A DNA stretch of 60,000 nucleotides from Takakia lepidozioides (lineage: Eukaryota > Streptophyta > Takakiopsida > Takakiales > Takakiaceae): the NCBI GenBank assembly GCA_030704615.1, contig CM060734.1, positions 36,226,042 through 36,286,041 of the forward strand. Reading direction: 5' to 3'. Of this stretch, positions 1 through 10,607 are shown in pieces. The position numbers and the translations under genes were made by a program. The notes beneath the pieces were generated by a model. It was not told the DNA's origin, did not search any database, and saw nothing but the letters and a program-made list of their open reading frames with translations. Within the stretch, counting starts at the first letter, position 1. Every line of letters begins with the position of its first letter.

Positions 1-881
1 GTAACATAAAAATGATTTTTCTGTACAATACACATGAAATGAAAGTCAGTCATATAGACAGAGAGACTCTTTGCTCCATTTTAGCATGCATGCTACAAAA
101 GTTGGAGCACTACATGTCAAACGCTATATGCCCTGGTTACAGGGGCGACGTTAATTTTTGCACGGACTGGTTAGTTGAAACTCCACATTTGGGAGACACG
201 GCAGAGATAGCCCTGGGGCAGGGGGCCTCCATCACGATCTGGGCGCGTTGACCAAGGACATCATATCGCATTAACTCCCAAATAACTCACAAGTTTAATG
301 TGGCGTGGTTGGCTGGTCTCGGTATAATTGGCAAAAGTGGCGGGCAGTAAGGTGAGCAGGTTGCAAATCCGGGTTGAGCCAACCATGGAGCACTTTTTTG
401 GATCCCGGGCCGGTAGATTGCCGTTTTGGGGCAAGTACTGTGGCACAACTGTGGAGATGCTCTAACCATTGCTAGTAGTGGCTAATTAGCCACCACTGCG
501 GCGGGGGCCTTAGGGAATCATATCCATTGACTTCCATGAGAATGTCAAAAACAATAATTATTAATAATGTTTTGTGAAACATTTCAGACCTACACACCAA
601 AAGACCAACTTGGAGCCTACCACAGAGTCCCATCATCCATAAATATAGGATACCAATACCTGGACAAGGTAGGTAGTAAAATATGCGGAGCCCCTTTGCT
701 ACTCTGGACATCAAGCAAAGAGCCAATATTGGACGTTGTGAAGGAGATGTGCTCATTTCCCATCACAATTTCCAGCTCTTGTCGGCCTATTCTATCAAGG
801 CACGAACCCTTCATTATTAAGCACTTGCACCTTGATTTTTGAACCCCCGACTCTTGAGGCTTGAACCCTTCATTATTAAAC
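1..881. other. Unassigned sequence left of the PIF element
   Basis: No open frame here has recognisable protein similarity, and the short ORFs on both strands overlap each other, as expected by chance. No splice-supported exon chain was seen. The last bases (882-884, TTA) are the left target-site duplication of the adjoining transposon. Confidence 0.5.
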
Positions 882-1029
882 TTAGGCCCCGGCCGCACCT
901 GCCAATTAGTACATCAATCAAGTTAGGTAATTGACATTAGCGGCAGGGAGATGGCCGCACATGCCGATTAAGAAGCCGGTTAGATAACCGGCCGATTAAC
1001 AGCTGTTAAACGTTGTAACGGGGAGAGGG

Positions 1030-1068
1030 CGAGATTTAACACCTCTTCCATGGAGGTGTTAAATCTCG
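1030..1068. repeat. Perfect 16-bp inverted repeat (hairpin) inside the PIF element
   Basis: The arms CGAGATTTAACACCTC (1030-1045) and GAGGTGTTAAATCTCG (1053-1068) are perfect complements separated by 7 bases. It lies in the left part of the transposon. It could extrude as a cruciform or be a relic of a nested insertion; function is unknown. Confidence 0.8.
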
Positions 1069-1089
1069 GTCAACAATTAAAAATCGGGT

Positions 1090-1265
1090 AGTGGCGGAGA
1101 GGTTTTGCAGGTGCTAGACGCTCGCGATGGCGGGAGAGTAGAAAGGTTCTTGTAAGGCAGGCGCTCGCGATGGCATAGAGTGCAGAGGGGAGAGTGGGGA
1201 GGTTCTTGCAGGGCAGGCGCTCACGATGGCATAGAGTGCAGAGGGGAGAGGCTCTTGCAGGCAGT
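1090..1265. repeat. Imperfect tandem repeat, about 3 units
   Basis: A motif containing GCAGGCGCTCGCGATGGC followed by a purine-rich GAGAGTGGGGAGGTTCTT-like stretch recurs three times with a period near 60-68 bases. It lies inside the PIF-like element and is probably an internal minisatellite. The open frame over it on the minus strand merely reflects the repeat. Confidence 0.65.
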
Positions 1266-2619
1266 GTCTGTCTCAATTTTTTTTATCCAGAGATTGCAAG
1301 GGAGAGTGTAGGAGAGAGTGTAGCATGTCTTCCACAGACACCACAGGCGCCACAGGCAGTGGTGATGGCTTAGGGCTGGTTATGAACTCACCAAACTTGA
1401 CCTGTATTAACATAGTTGGAAGCTGGTTAGAATTCAGTGACCATCATGATATAGAATGTTGTAAAGCATGTCTGGTTATAGGTTTGATGAAAAGCTAGTG
1501 TGCTCATTCACCATTCCCTGGAAACACCGCCTACTACGTAAGATTATGGGCTAAGTGTGGGTTGCACATGGTTCCTTGCACCAAGCTGAGGCCGATCCGA
1601 TTAGGAAAACTGAGGATCTGTTGTGCAGGCTTGTATATACAAGAACAGTAATTCAGATTCAGACAAGTGAAAACAATAATTCAACGAACAGTAAATCATT
1701 TGTCTAATTAATTACCTCTTGCGCTTACTACAATCAGAGGGCAAGAGAGACATCTCACCTAAAAAGTTGATGAGCAGTTGCTGGTGCAGTGGATGTTTTG
1801 CTAGTACCAAGAGCCCATAAAACAGTAGGTGTGGTAACTGCATGCATTTCCCCATTACCCAACTCAGTATTCTCCCTCCTTGTCAAGCCCCCTCAAATTC
1901 CACAAGCCAGACCATAAAATTAGCTTCAAGCAGGAGCATTCACATTGTGATTATCACAACAACTTCATTAATGTAAAGGAGAAACGCACATTTCCAGTTT
2001 CCAGCATGTTAGTGAGAGTCCGCACAACCTCCTCTTGATGTGCACGTCCTTTACCTGCCTGGGCCGACTGCCATGACATCCAACCCCCTAAACTTAAGCT
2101 ACTTCTTGCTCAAGTTTATTCGATTTGATGCGACTTGATTCAAGCTGCTGCACATATGCCTGTACCACACAACCAACCACCCTTCACTCTCAGCTAAAGA
2201 CCTATATATGTTCACGGCATTCGGTGTCTACTTGTGCCACAGACTTGAAACTGAAGCATACAACACGCCTTTGATCCAAGAGAAAACCACATTTTTCCTG
2301 AGCGGGGAAGCTTCGTAACTCATGTGGAAAAAAAAAAACACCATTTTGGAATGCAGTTGTGCGACGCAGTGAAAAGCGTCTATGCCGGTGACCAAGTAGA
2401 GAAGTACTAGTGAAGAACCAAGATTGCAGGGATTGCAGGGACGACCGTGGAGGCTATAGGCAGGAAAGAAAACCGGGCAGCAGCACGGTTTGTTAACCGC
2501 GACTTGCCTAGTTGACTAGATGGCAGGTGCGGCCGGGTCCTTAATTAACTATCGGGCCGGTCACTTAACTGTCCGGTTAGCTGTCGGTTAGCTAACCGGC
2601 AGGTGCGGCCGGGGCCTTA

Positions 2620-4855
2620 GACTTTCATTGCAAGTTTTTTTTTTTTTTAGCCCTTCATGATGAAAGATTCAGATTTTATCTGGCCTTTCTTTTTAAGGGC
2701 TTTTTGCCCTTCATATGGAGCATTTTTGCAAGTTGAAGGGCATTGCAGTCTTCAAAAATAGACACTGGACCGACTCTCTGAGCCTTATGATCTATAGATC
2801 ATGGAATGTCTCAAATGAAAATGACTGCACAATGCCCCGAGGCACATGGGCAACAGCATGAGAACAGTGCCCGATATGTATCTTGAAAGCCCTCTAAACG
2901 GGCAAAGTTAGGGACCGGTGAGAACTTCACGAGGATGATTACACTAAACTGAGATGAGTGGAGCATGTATGTATGGTAACCATTTCCAAACCCTAAGTCC
3001 CAGAAATTGTTGCAAAGGCCAGATTTCAAAATCTCGTTTGCTGACTTGAGTGTGAGATCCTATGCACAATCTGGAGGCGAAAGCATAGGATCGTCCTTTT
3101 CATCCTCTTAAGACTTCAAGGATTACTACCCCACATAGGACTTCTCACAAAAGTGTGAAATGATTTATACATAAATATGTCAGAGTGCACACCGTCGTAA
3201 GGGGCAATAGCCACAAGACAAACTGGCTCTTGGTTACGCATGCTTTGGTGGGAGTCTTCTTCTTCTTATGTCAGAGTGCATTGCCAACCCTGCATGGCTG
3301 ATAAGTCCTGCTGTTTCAATCTTATTCGCAAAGATGTTGGTTCTGCGTGAATTCTCATTATCACGTCTGCACCTGTCTCCCCTTATTTAATCAGCTTACT
3401 GTTGCTATTAATTAACATATTAATGTTTGCATTTGCTTTTAAGAACTTAGGGCCCTACGTGTGCAAAGCCCCCTAGGTACTAATTTAATAAATAGTTAGT
3501 TAGTAAGTAGGAAGAGACCCTGCTCTCCTTCTTTATATACCCTCTCAGGGCGGTGGGACCTTCTAGAAGCCACCCCTAGCAGTGGACCCTTCTAGAAGGG
3601 TGGGACACATGTTAGACCCTAATCAGGCCTACTCCCACCACTTGACAACTGTACCCTAACTAGGCAAATTGGCCTTAACCATCCCTTATTTAATAGGTAT
3701 CACCTTCTTGCCTTCTTTTTTTGGACCCCTTCATTTCTTGAAATCCCTCTACATTCTAGTGATGAGCTTCACCTCTCTTGAGTGGGATGGTGTTGGTTGG
3801 GATTGTGGGAAGGTGGTTGTGATAAATCTGTGAGTGAATTGTCAATCAGCTGGAGGACTCTGGTTGCCAGGCACAAAAACATGCATATTATGTAGTACTA
3901 TTCCTAAGGCCACAATGAGAGCGCTAGAAAACCATCAAGGCCACCACGAGGAATATGGAGAATCTCATCAAGTATTAAGCAGCAGGCAACAAGGTCCAAT
4001 TACAAGATGTGTAGGGTACAACAATGGCTTCGCCTGTACTCAACTACACATACTAATGGAGCTTTCTCCTTCAAGTTCTGAAATTGGTTTGGTAGTAATC
4101 GTCAATTTGAAGAAGCTGTAATGATCATTTCAATCTAGCATGTCCTCAGAAAATAGTTTGTAACAACGTCTGAGAAATAATCAACTGGACATGCATGTTT
4201 GGTTCAAAGTTCGAAATTGTCATGCCGCATCAATCTAAGACATCACTTCAAGAGCTTCTCTTGTTTTCCCCAGCACGTTCAATGCAGTGGCTGCAACATG
4301 GGCGGGTGTCAATACTGCTTCAGCTAACTGGTCTTTAGGTGCACCATGGTCGATGTAGCAGTCCGGAAGTACTAATGGTCTCCACTGCTCCTCGGCCAGT
4401 CACACTGGCTTCTATCTTTCACTACTATACAATGGCAGAGCATGAATGAGCTAATGATTGAAATTCACCATATGTAGGCCGTTGCCATATATATCATAGA
4501 AGGCCATGTGGAAACAGCTGGGTGTGATGGAAACAGCTGCAAAGCCCTGGCCATCATAATAGAACACAAGCCCATGATCCTTTCCTGCATTTGCGGTGGG
4601 GGGGGGTGGTGCGTGGGGGGGTGCTGATGCCCTTCCAAGCCTTGGATCCTCCTCCACTTGTTGGGAAATGCAATGGGCTGCCACAACAGATTCCAAGTCA
4701 GTTAGATTCCTATACTGATTGAGAAAGAAATGAAATGAATTTTATAACATCTCGGAAACTCAAAGAGTGGGAGAAAAGAAGAGATATGCAGGTAGGCTAC
4801 CAGGCATCTCTGGTCCTCATCATGAAAAATATGTCATGGATTGGGAGAAGGAGAG
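2620..4855. other. Unassigned sequence with a palindrome pair
   Basis: No convincing coding exon is visible. A TATATA motif near 3533 is followed by two CTTCTAGAAG palindromes (3560-3569 and 3589-3598; the second extends to the 16-bp palindrome at 3586-3601). This arrangement resembles a promoter or LTR with heat-shock-element-like sites, but no linked transcript can be identified. The short ORFs at 3834-4121 and 4451-4696 match nothing recognisable. Confidence 0.4.
3560..3601. promoter_or_regulatory. Duplicated CTTCTAGAAG palindromes (heat-shock-element-like)
   Basis: Two copies of CTTCTAGAAG lie 29 bp apart, about 30 bp downstream of a TATATA stretch. NTTCNNGAAN is the core pair of a heat shock element; heat-shock factor normally needs three contiguous nGAAn units, so this is only suggestive. 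Confidence 0.3.
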
Positions 4856-4975
4856 ACTGAACTCATAAGACGTTGTTTGTTGTAGCCTTGTGGCCATTGA
4901 TGCCGTGCCCAGTTTGAGCGGAACACAAAGGGAAAGAAACTACCTTTGTCAGGGGCTGACGCCAGTAGTATGACA
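4856..4975 (-). repeat. Dispersed repeat family R1, copy 1
   Basis: The reverse complement contains TTCCGCTCAAACTGGGCACG and AATGGCCACAAGGCTAC, then AACGTCTTATGAGT. The same blocks occur at 7716-7830, 13206-13290 and (shorter) 13940-13990. This is therefore a dispersed low-copy repeat, possibly an old non-autonomous retroposon. No protein-coding content was seen. Confidence 0.65.
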
Positions 4976-5245
4976 TGCCTTGGAACAGACAATCGATCCG
5001 AGTTTTCCAGATATCGTTTAGAAATCCCTTTACACAAGCATCAATCTACTGTGTGTGATGTGCCCTACCTATAACCAGGAGAAGTGCCCATTCTGAGCAA
5101 GTTTGAATCAAGAACGCACAACTGAAAAACTTCATTATTTTACTTGAAGATAGCTCAACTGTCCGGCTCTTCATACTGGTGGATTGGATAGATGTAAAGC
5201 TTCTCCAGCTCATGGCAAGCAACGCAAATTTGAATGTTGCTCAAT

Positions 5246-6973
5246 TCACCAGTAATCCCTGCAAGAACAAACCCCGTCTTGGAAGTGGTGAAAGCGGTTG
5301 GCATCCCATAGATAAACTTGATGTGGCAGTCACTAGACACTAAGCTTCTTGATAATTCGGATAGGAGTCCAAGGGGATGTGCTGATGAGACCAAAACCAA
5401 TTGCCAGCTTCTCACTGTGGTGGCAAAGAGAAAATCCCTTTGCTTCTCCTCCACATCATGCAATACGAAGTGAGTGTCAGGCATGTACCCGGCCTCCTTC
5501 ATATGCCCATACAAGCTCTCCAGCACAGCACGAATGTCCTCTCTGTGGATGTGATGTGTCATCTACAACAAACGTATGGACTTGATTGTCAACCTCAATG
5601 CAAGAGCCACCTGGCTTCGTTCTGATCCTTCTCTTCTTCATCATGTTCCTAACCCTTGCAGCATCCTCCCATCTGCCAGCCGCCGCATAGATGTTTGATA
5701 GCAGCACATAAGTAGCAGCATGCTGAGACTCCCACTTGAGAAGCCATTTTGCTGCATGTTCTGCCAGCTTTACATTGCCATGTCTGCAGGCCCAGGCCCC
5801 CCACACTGCCGCACCTGGTTCAATTGGCATTCTATTGAGGAAGTCTTCTGCCTCATCCAAGTGACTTGCGCGGCCAAGAAGGTCCACTAGGCAGCCAAAA
5901 TGCTCTACTGTAGGAGTGAGACAGGTGACACTGTCCGGCTTCAAGCCGTTCTTTTGCATTCCTTCAAATAGTTGCAGGACCTCCCTATGACAACCATGCT
6001 GTGCATATCCTGAAATCATCGCACTACACGACACCAAATCTCGTTCAGCCATCCTGTCGAACACTTCCTTCGCATCCTCCATGCACCCACATTTAGCAAG
6101 GTCCACGAGGGCATTTTGTTCAGAATGACACCGGGTACAAATCCAGCTCTGATGATGTTGCCATGGACCTCTTTGCCCTTTTCCAGAGCTGCTAGGCTTG
6201 CACACGCATTGCAAACACACACAAACGTGATGTGGTTGGGCTTCACCCCTTCCTCATCATTTGCTCATAGGTCTCCAAAGCCTCCACCCCACGTCCCTGC
6301 TGTGCATACCCTGCAATCATTGCGTTCCACGACACCACATTTCGTTCAGCCATATTGTTGAACACTGCCTTTGCATCCTTAATGCACCCACATTTGGCAT
6401 ACATGTCCACTAGGGCAGAGTTCAGAAGGACATCTGGTACAATTCCAGCTTTGACGATGTCACCATGGACCTCTTTCCCCTTTTCCAGGGATCCCAGGCT
6501 TGTACACACATTGCAAACACAAACAAACGTGATGTGGTTGGGCTTCACCCCTTCGCGCATCATTTGCTCATAGTTCTCCAAAGCATCCCATGCTTGGTAA
6601 ATCCTGCCAACATTATATTCCACGTGATCAAAGATCGTTGAGGCATTCTGTTGAACACTTGGTGAGCATCCATGATGCTCCCGCACTTAACATACATGTT
6701 GACGAGGGTGTTGAGTAGAAAAACATTTGGCGTGAATCCACTTTGGATTATGTGAGTGCGCACCTGCTTTCCAGCTTCCAGGCCTTTCATCTTGATGCAC
6801 TTATGCAAGAGACAGACATACGTATCTGAATCTGCTGAAATGCCTCCTTGGTTTAAAGTCTGTAGAGCCTCTTTCAATCTGCCTGCCTCACAAAGCATCT
6901 TCACATGCCCAGAAGTGCCAGAAGAGGCATTGTGGACTCCCTCTCTTGATCCTCTTCCAGAAGCTGTGGTCAT
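5246..6973 (-). pseudogene. PPR pseudogene, PLS/DYW class
   Basis: DYW-class PPR proteins are organellar RNA-binding proteins that usually carry out C-to-U editing. Read on the minus strand, the N-terminus (from 6973) is followed by PPR units with motifs such as VDMYAKCGC and VVSWNAMIAGYAQQG, then an E/E+ region ending in HVLHDVEE, and finally the terminal residues FHHFQDGVCSCRDYW with a stop at 5246-5248. The frame is broken several times: between the segments at 6560-6973, 6243-6686 and 5477-6220, then within the DYW domain. There the HSEKLAIGFG block sits in a different frame from the preceding HDVEE. About ten residues between the CSDCH..IKFI and DANRFHHF blocks are missing. Multiple independent frame breaks plus a deletion indicate a pseudogene rather than sequencing error. 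Confidence 0.85.
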
Positions 6974-7439
6974 GGTTGAGGTGCCTTATTTTATCAGCTG
7001 TGCCGCTGCAGCTGCTGCCTTTAGTTGACCATCTACCCATGCAGGTTTCTTGTAGCTATCGATCCACAGGGAATCATAGGTAATCTTGTGCTTGGGTGAA
7101 TCTGGACCCACATTCTATCCCTGCTCCTTCAGCTATCCATGCTCTGCACAAATCATGCATACATCCTTGCCTTGCTGCTAGCAGCTGACAATGACAGCCT
7201 AGATTTGTTCTAGCAAACACCGCAACCCTAATTATCACACTAGTTCCTATGCTGACTTGCGCTTCCAACAGGCATTCACCTTTTTGCCTCAATTGTTCCA
7301 CCCTTGACTGCGGTCAGAAACATCTTCATTTCAGAGCTTCTCCTCATCTCTGTTATCTGCTTTTCTATCTGCTTTTGAAATTTAAACTCAGGGCAGGAAG
7401 CCTACCTTTGAACAGTAAACAGAAGCAGAGAGGAAAGGG

Positions 7440-7730
7440 AGAGTGCAATTGCCCGCTTGTGGGCAACCCGAAGACAATATTCATTTCCTGATTCACTGCC
7501 CGGGGTACTCTCACCAGAGAGGCGCTCTCCTGAAATCTATCAAGGGAATTGTGCCTGTACCTATGTTTACCAACTTTGTAAGTCTCGAGGCTGAGCCAAA
7601 AGCCCAGGCCCTTCTGGGGCCTAGTACTGGGCAAACCACACACAGCAGATTGATGCTTGTGTGAAGGGATTTCTAGAGGATATCTGGAAAACCCGGATCA
7701 ATGTTCTTTACCAAGGTAAGTCTTACTACT
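7440..7730 (+). pseudogene. Non-LTR retrotransposon C-terminal fragment
   Basis: The plus-strand frame around 7443-7664 reads CGQPEDNIHFLIHCPGYSHQ, matching the C-terminal cysteine/histidine knuckle (C..C....H....C) common after the reverse transcriptase of plant LINE-type elements. Only this 3' end is present; no reverse transcriptase or endonuclease is seen nearby. A diverged copy of the following segment (FTNF.S.EAE) occurs at about 46,700-46,745, supporting repeat origin. The element is inactive. Confidence 0.5.
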
Positions 7731-7830
7731 GACGTCAGCCCCTGACAGAGGTAGGTTCTGTCCCTTTGTGTTCCGCTCAAACTGGGCACGGCAAACAACG
7801 TCTTATGAGTACATTCTGTTATCTGCTTTT
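7716..7830 (+). repeat. Dispersed repeat family R1, copy 2
   Basis: This copy carries GTCAGCCCCTGACAGAGGTA, TTCCGCTCAAACTGGGCACG and AACGTCTTATGAGTACA in the same order as the inverted copy at 4856-4975. It lacks the ~20-base ATGGCCACAAGGCTAC block. It directly abuts the LINE-like fragment on its left, and could be that element's 3' untranslated region, although the copies in the MurA introns have no such neighbour. Confidence 0.6.
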
Positions 7831-7908
7831 CGATACTTTCCTGTTGCCACATTGGCAATAACACGTCAAAATCCATCATAGATCCACCAACGAGCTAACT
7901 TGCAGAAT

Positions 7909-8181
7909 TTAACCTGAAAATTTAGGGACGACTCTGATAACAGGGAAAATCACGCTGAAATGTGTTGGAGAAGGTGCCTTCATTATGCCCACATTGCCAC
8001 CAATATCCTTTGAAGTGCCCAGGCCATCAATCATTTCTTGATTGTAGCCCAATGTATGCTTGAGATCAGCAGAGTAGAGAGAAAATACATATGAAATTCC
8101 ACCGCAGGCTTGCATCCACATGCCAAGACACAACCCTAACCACTTGTCGTTCAGAAATTTCTTTACCCTCAACCCCCTCAT
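7909..8181 (-). pseudogene. Nodulin-like / MFS transporter first-exon fragment
   Basis: From an ATG at 8179-8181 the minus strand encodes a basic start, then FLNDKWLGLCLGMWMQACGG, ISYVFSLYSADLKHTLGYNQ and DGLGTSKDIGGNVGI. This matches the first transmembrane helix and following segment of the plant Nodulin-like (NFD4-type) domain of major facilitator transporters, including the conserved GYNQ..I..LG..KD.G.NVG signature. After NVGI the frame continues into unrelated sequence to a stop. No further transporter exons were found leftward to 7000. It is either a duplicated, truncated first exon or an exon whose partners were lost. Confidence 0.6.
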
Positions 8182-8514
8182 TTCTCAAATAGGCTATCAC
8201 CCACTACGACTTGATTGTCAGGTCTCTGGCATCATCTGTAAATAGAATGCTGACCGTGCGCATACCCCTAGCTCATTTTATCCTTCATCCAGTGAACACC
8301 ATCAGCAAATCTTTTTGCCTTTCAGAGGTTGATTGGGTGTCTTCTTTGCTTGTCAAGGCCCATTGGGTGTCTTCATTTGCTTGTTACCATTATTTCTTGG
8401 CATGCCATTTGGAAATCAGCTGAGCAGCTATAAGATTTATCAAAAGCCTAGTATACCAACACGAAACCGGCTTTTCTTCCTGAGAACAAAAGAAAGCTGA
8501 TCATGCATTGAGAA

Positions 8515-8800
8515 TGGAAATGAACGTGACCTTGTTGGGCTTTATGCCTTCCCGTATCATCTGCTCATACATCTCGAGAGCCTCGGTACCACACCCATGC
8601 AGGGCATATCCTGCAATCATCGCACTCCATGAGACCACATTTCGGTGAGCTCTTGGTGTGCCCAATCGCCTCCTTGGTTCACAATGTGCCGCGCCTCTTC
8701 AGTCGTCCTTCCTTACAGAGTGCCCTCACATCCTCACAGGCACTCGAAGGGTTCCTAGCTCTCTTGGTCTTCTTTCAACAGCAGTAGTGATGGTGGAGGC
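8515..8800 (-). pseudogene. Second PPR pseudogene scrap
   Basis: The minus strand at 8515-8650 reads RNVVSWSAMIAGYALHGCG and EALEMYEQMIREGIKPNKVTF, a clear PPR L/S-type unit. Upstream on the same strand (about 8690-8740) a DVRALCKEGRL block resembles the N-terminal region of the 5246-6973 pseudogene (HVKMLCEAGRL). The sequence between these blocks in an intact paralogue is missing and stops interrupt the frame, so this is an internally deleted PPR relic. Confidence 0.7.
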
Positions 8801-8894
8801 TTCTGTCCATGAAACACCGCAGCTTGAGCTTCAAACAGCTCAAGAACTCAGTTTTGGTTTTTTCGGGCAGTCCGGGCAACATCCAAGAAAATTG

Positions 8895-8995
8895 ACAACG
8901 ATGACGTGGTGACAAAACGTGGAACGATGACGTGGCGGAGATGACGAGGCACTATGGCACCCTATATCTGCTCTACGCTAAACTAGCTTCCGGCT
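8895..8995. repeat. Dispersed repeat R2, copy 1
   Basis: This stretch contains ACGATGACGTGG, then GCACTATGGCA and CTGCTCTACGCTAAACTAGC. A recognisably similar order (ACGATGACGTGA, ATACTATGGCATCAT, CTGCTCTACCTAAAGCTA) occurs at 34,315-34,420. No coding content was recognised. Confidence 0.45.
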
Positions 8996-8999
8996 GTGT

Positions 9000-10130
9000 G
9001 CCCAATCATGCCCACCTTCAAAGATTTGGATTTCATGCGGATTGAACTTTGCTCCGGACGTGAAGTCGAAAACTAGGCCAATGCCAGGGCACTTCGACGG
9101 CCTAATCAATAGAATGACTTCAAGGAAGTCGTTTGGGTTCCAAGTTCGAACAGCCAGTGTTTGGGACCCATTTCTGAGGACCCGCTTGGAGAGTAAACGG
9201 ATGTGTGGACATCAGTGTCTGATTGTATTCCCGGCATGGTTCGAATCTAAACATGAAGAACAACAGAATGTGCATCGCTTTTCTTTCTTTACCTACTTTT
9301 AGGTGGTCTGGCGACTTCGGATTATCACAAAACGGTCGCATGGAACTTTCAACAGTTGATAGGACAAGTCACAATTTCACATGTACATTCATGAACATTC
9401 AGACGGGGGCGTATCCAAGTACTAACGGACGAATACACTCAGATCGTCATCATGGTGAGTTGTAAGTGTGTCTGGATTGCTGTGGACGACGTAGTGAATA
9501 TCAGGATCTCTTTTTCCCCCTTCAATCTCTTCTGTCTGAGGACCTCATGTTTCCTTGACATGAGCATCATCCAATCTCGTCCATATACTCCTTTTCTTTT
9601 CAAGAATAGGATGCCGTGAGAGAAAAATTTCCTTCTTAGAAATTAGGCAGAAATGTGCCGATGGCGATCATAAACCTGTTGATTTCACACCGAACCCCCA
9701 CTCATTACAGGGCCTATGTATCTTAGTTAAAGCTTGTAACAGTCGTAGATGGGCACCAAGTAGAGGGCTTCAATATGTAGCTCCTGCAACCAAAAAAAAT
9801 GCAAATCCAGCTCCTACCAAGGCCACAGATGGAAAACAAGGCCCAAAGGTGATCCGGGCCGGCTGTCAGACCATAAATTCCCTCAATTAAAAACAAACTG
9901 AAAATTCCATGTCAAGGAAAAATGCGAAGTCATGTTCAAGTGTCAATGGATAGGAGGATGGTGACTTCTGGCCATGCATAAAGAACTTCCAGCTTTCTCG
10001 AAGGAAACCGGTGGGCTTAAACCTGTGAATCCACCGTCCACGGCTGTCGCAGTGATCAGAATCTATAATCTACGCGCCAGGCTGGCCAGTGCATTACAAC
10101 AGCTCTTGCGAAGTTCCTGGTGCGTTCTTC
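9000..10130. other. Unassigned sequence
   Basis: Short overlapping frames occur on both strands (for example 9042-9302 and 9120-9341) without recognisable motifs. No gene is supported. Confidence 0.5.
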
Positions 10131-10136
10131 ACGCAC

Positions 10137-10240
10137 GGTAAGCCTCCTCCTGTCGGGGGTTATCTACACTCGCCCCGCCACTCGGCTACCGCCTCGTGGT
10201 GGGGCTCATGTAATCCCTCCCCTCCACTCGGAGGCTTACC
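10137..10240. repeat. 104-base foldback (nested inverted repeats)
   Basis: The outer arms GGTAAGCCTCC (10137-10147) and GGAGGCTTACC (10230-10240) are perfect complements. An inner pair GCCCCGCCAC (10172-10181) and GTGGTGGGGC (10196-10205) is also perfect, and a G-rich and a C-rich strip between them can pair imperfectly. The whole could fold as one long hairpin. It may be a small foldback transposon, a structured RNA or a small-RNA precursor; nothing in the flanks decides between these. Confidence 0.55.
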
Positions 10241-10607
10241 CTACACATAAAAAGTCTGCAACCAGCAGCTTTCACTAAATTGCACAGAGCCCTGCCCACA
10301 AGGGGGACCTTTAATGTGCAAATTACAGAATAATCCACCATGAATAAGGGATGAACAGGTACAACCTCAACTTGTCACGGAAACGCAATGTTACCAAGCA
10401 GCTTCAATCATTTTTGTGGAGGGACAGATGATAATGAGCACAGGACCGCACTCCATCACAAGGTCACCTGGAAATACTTTTCTGCTACCAGTGATAGAAA
10501 TTTGCAACGTCATACCCTACTCTCCATCCCAGAGATGGGATCAAGTTGATGATTGAAACCTCATGAAGGGCTGCCTGTTGCCACAATAATTGGGCTTGAG
10601 GTGCCCT

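Larger units (their letters stand above)
885..2616. mobile_element. Non-autonomous PIF/Harbinger-like DNA transposon
   Basis: The element begins with GGCCCCGGCCGCACCTGCC (885-903) and ends with the exact reverse complement GGCAGGTGCGGCCGGGGCC (2598-2616). Both ends are flanked by TTA (882-884 and 2617-2619). A 3-bp TTA/TAA duplication with GG..CC ends is diagnostic of the PIF/Harbinger superfamily. The 1732 bp interior has no transposase, so it would need enzyme supplied in trans. Subterminal copies of CCGGTTAG-like and GGCCGCACNTGCC-like motifs occur inside both ends (around 954-966 and 2522-2540). Such motifs often bind transposase, but that is inference. A second, slightly diverged right terminus followed by TTA lies at 2522-2543. 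Confidence 0.8.
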
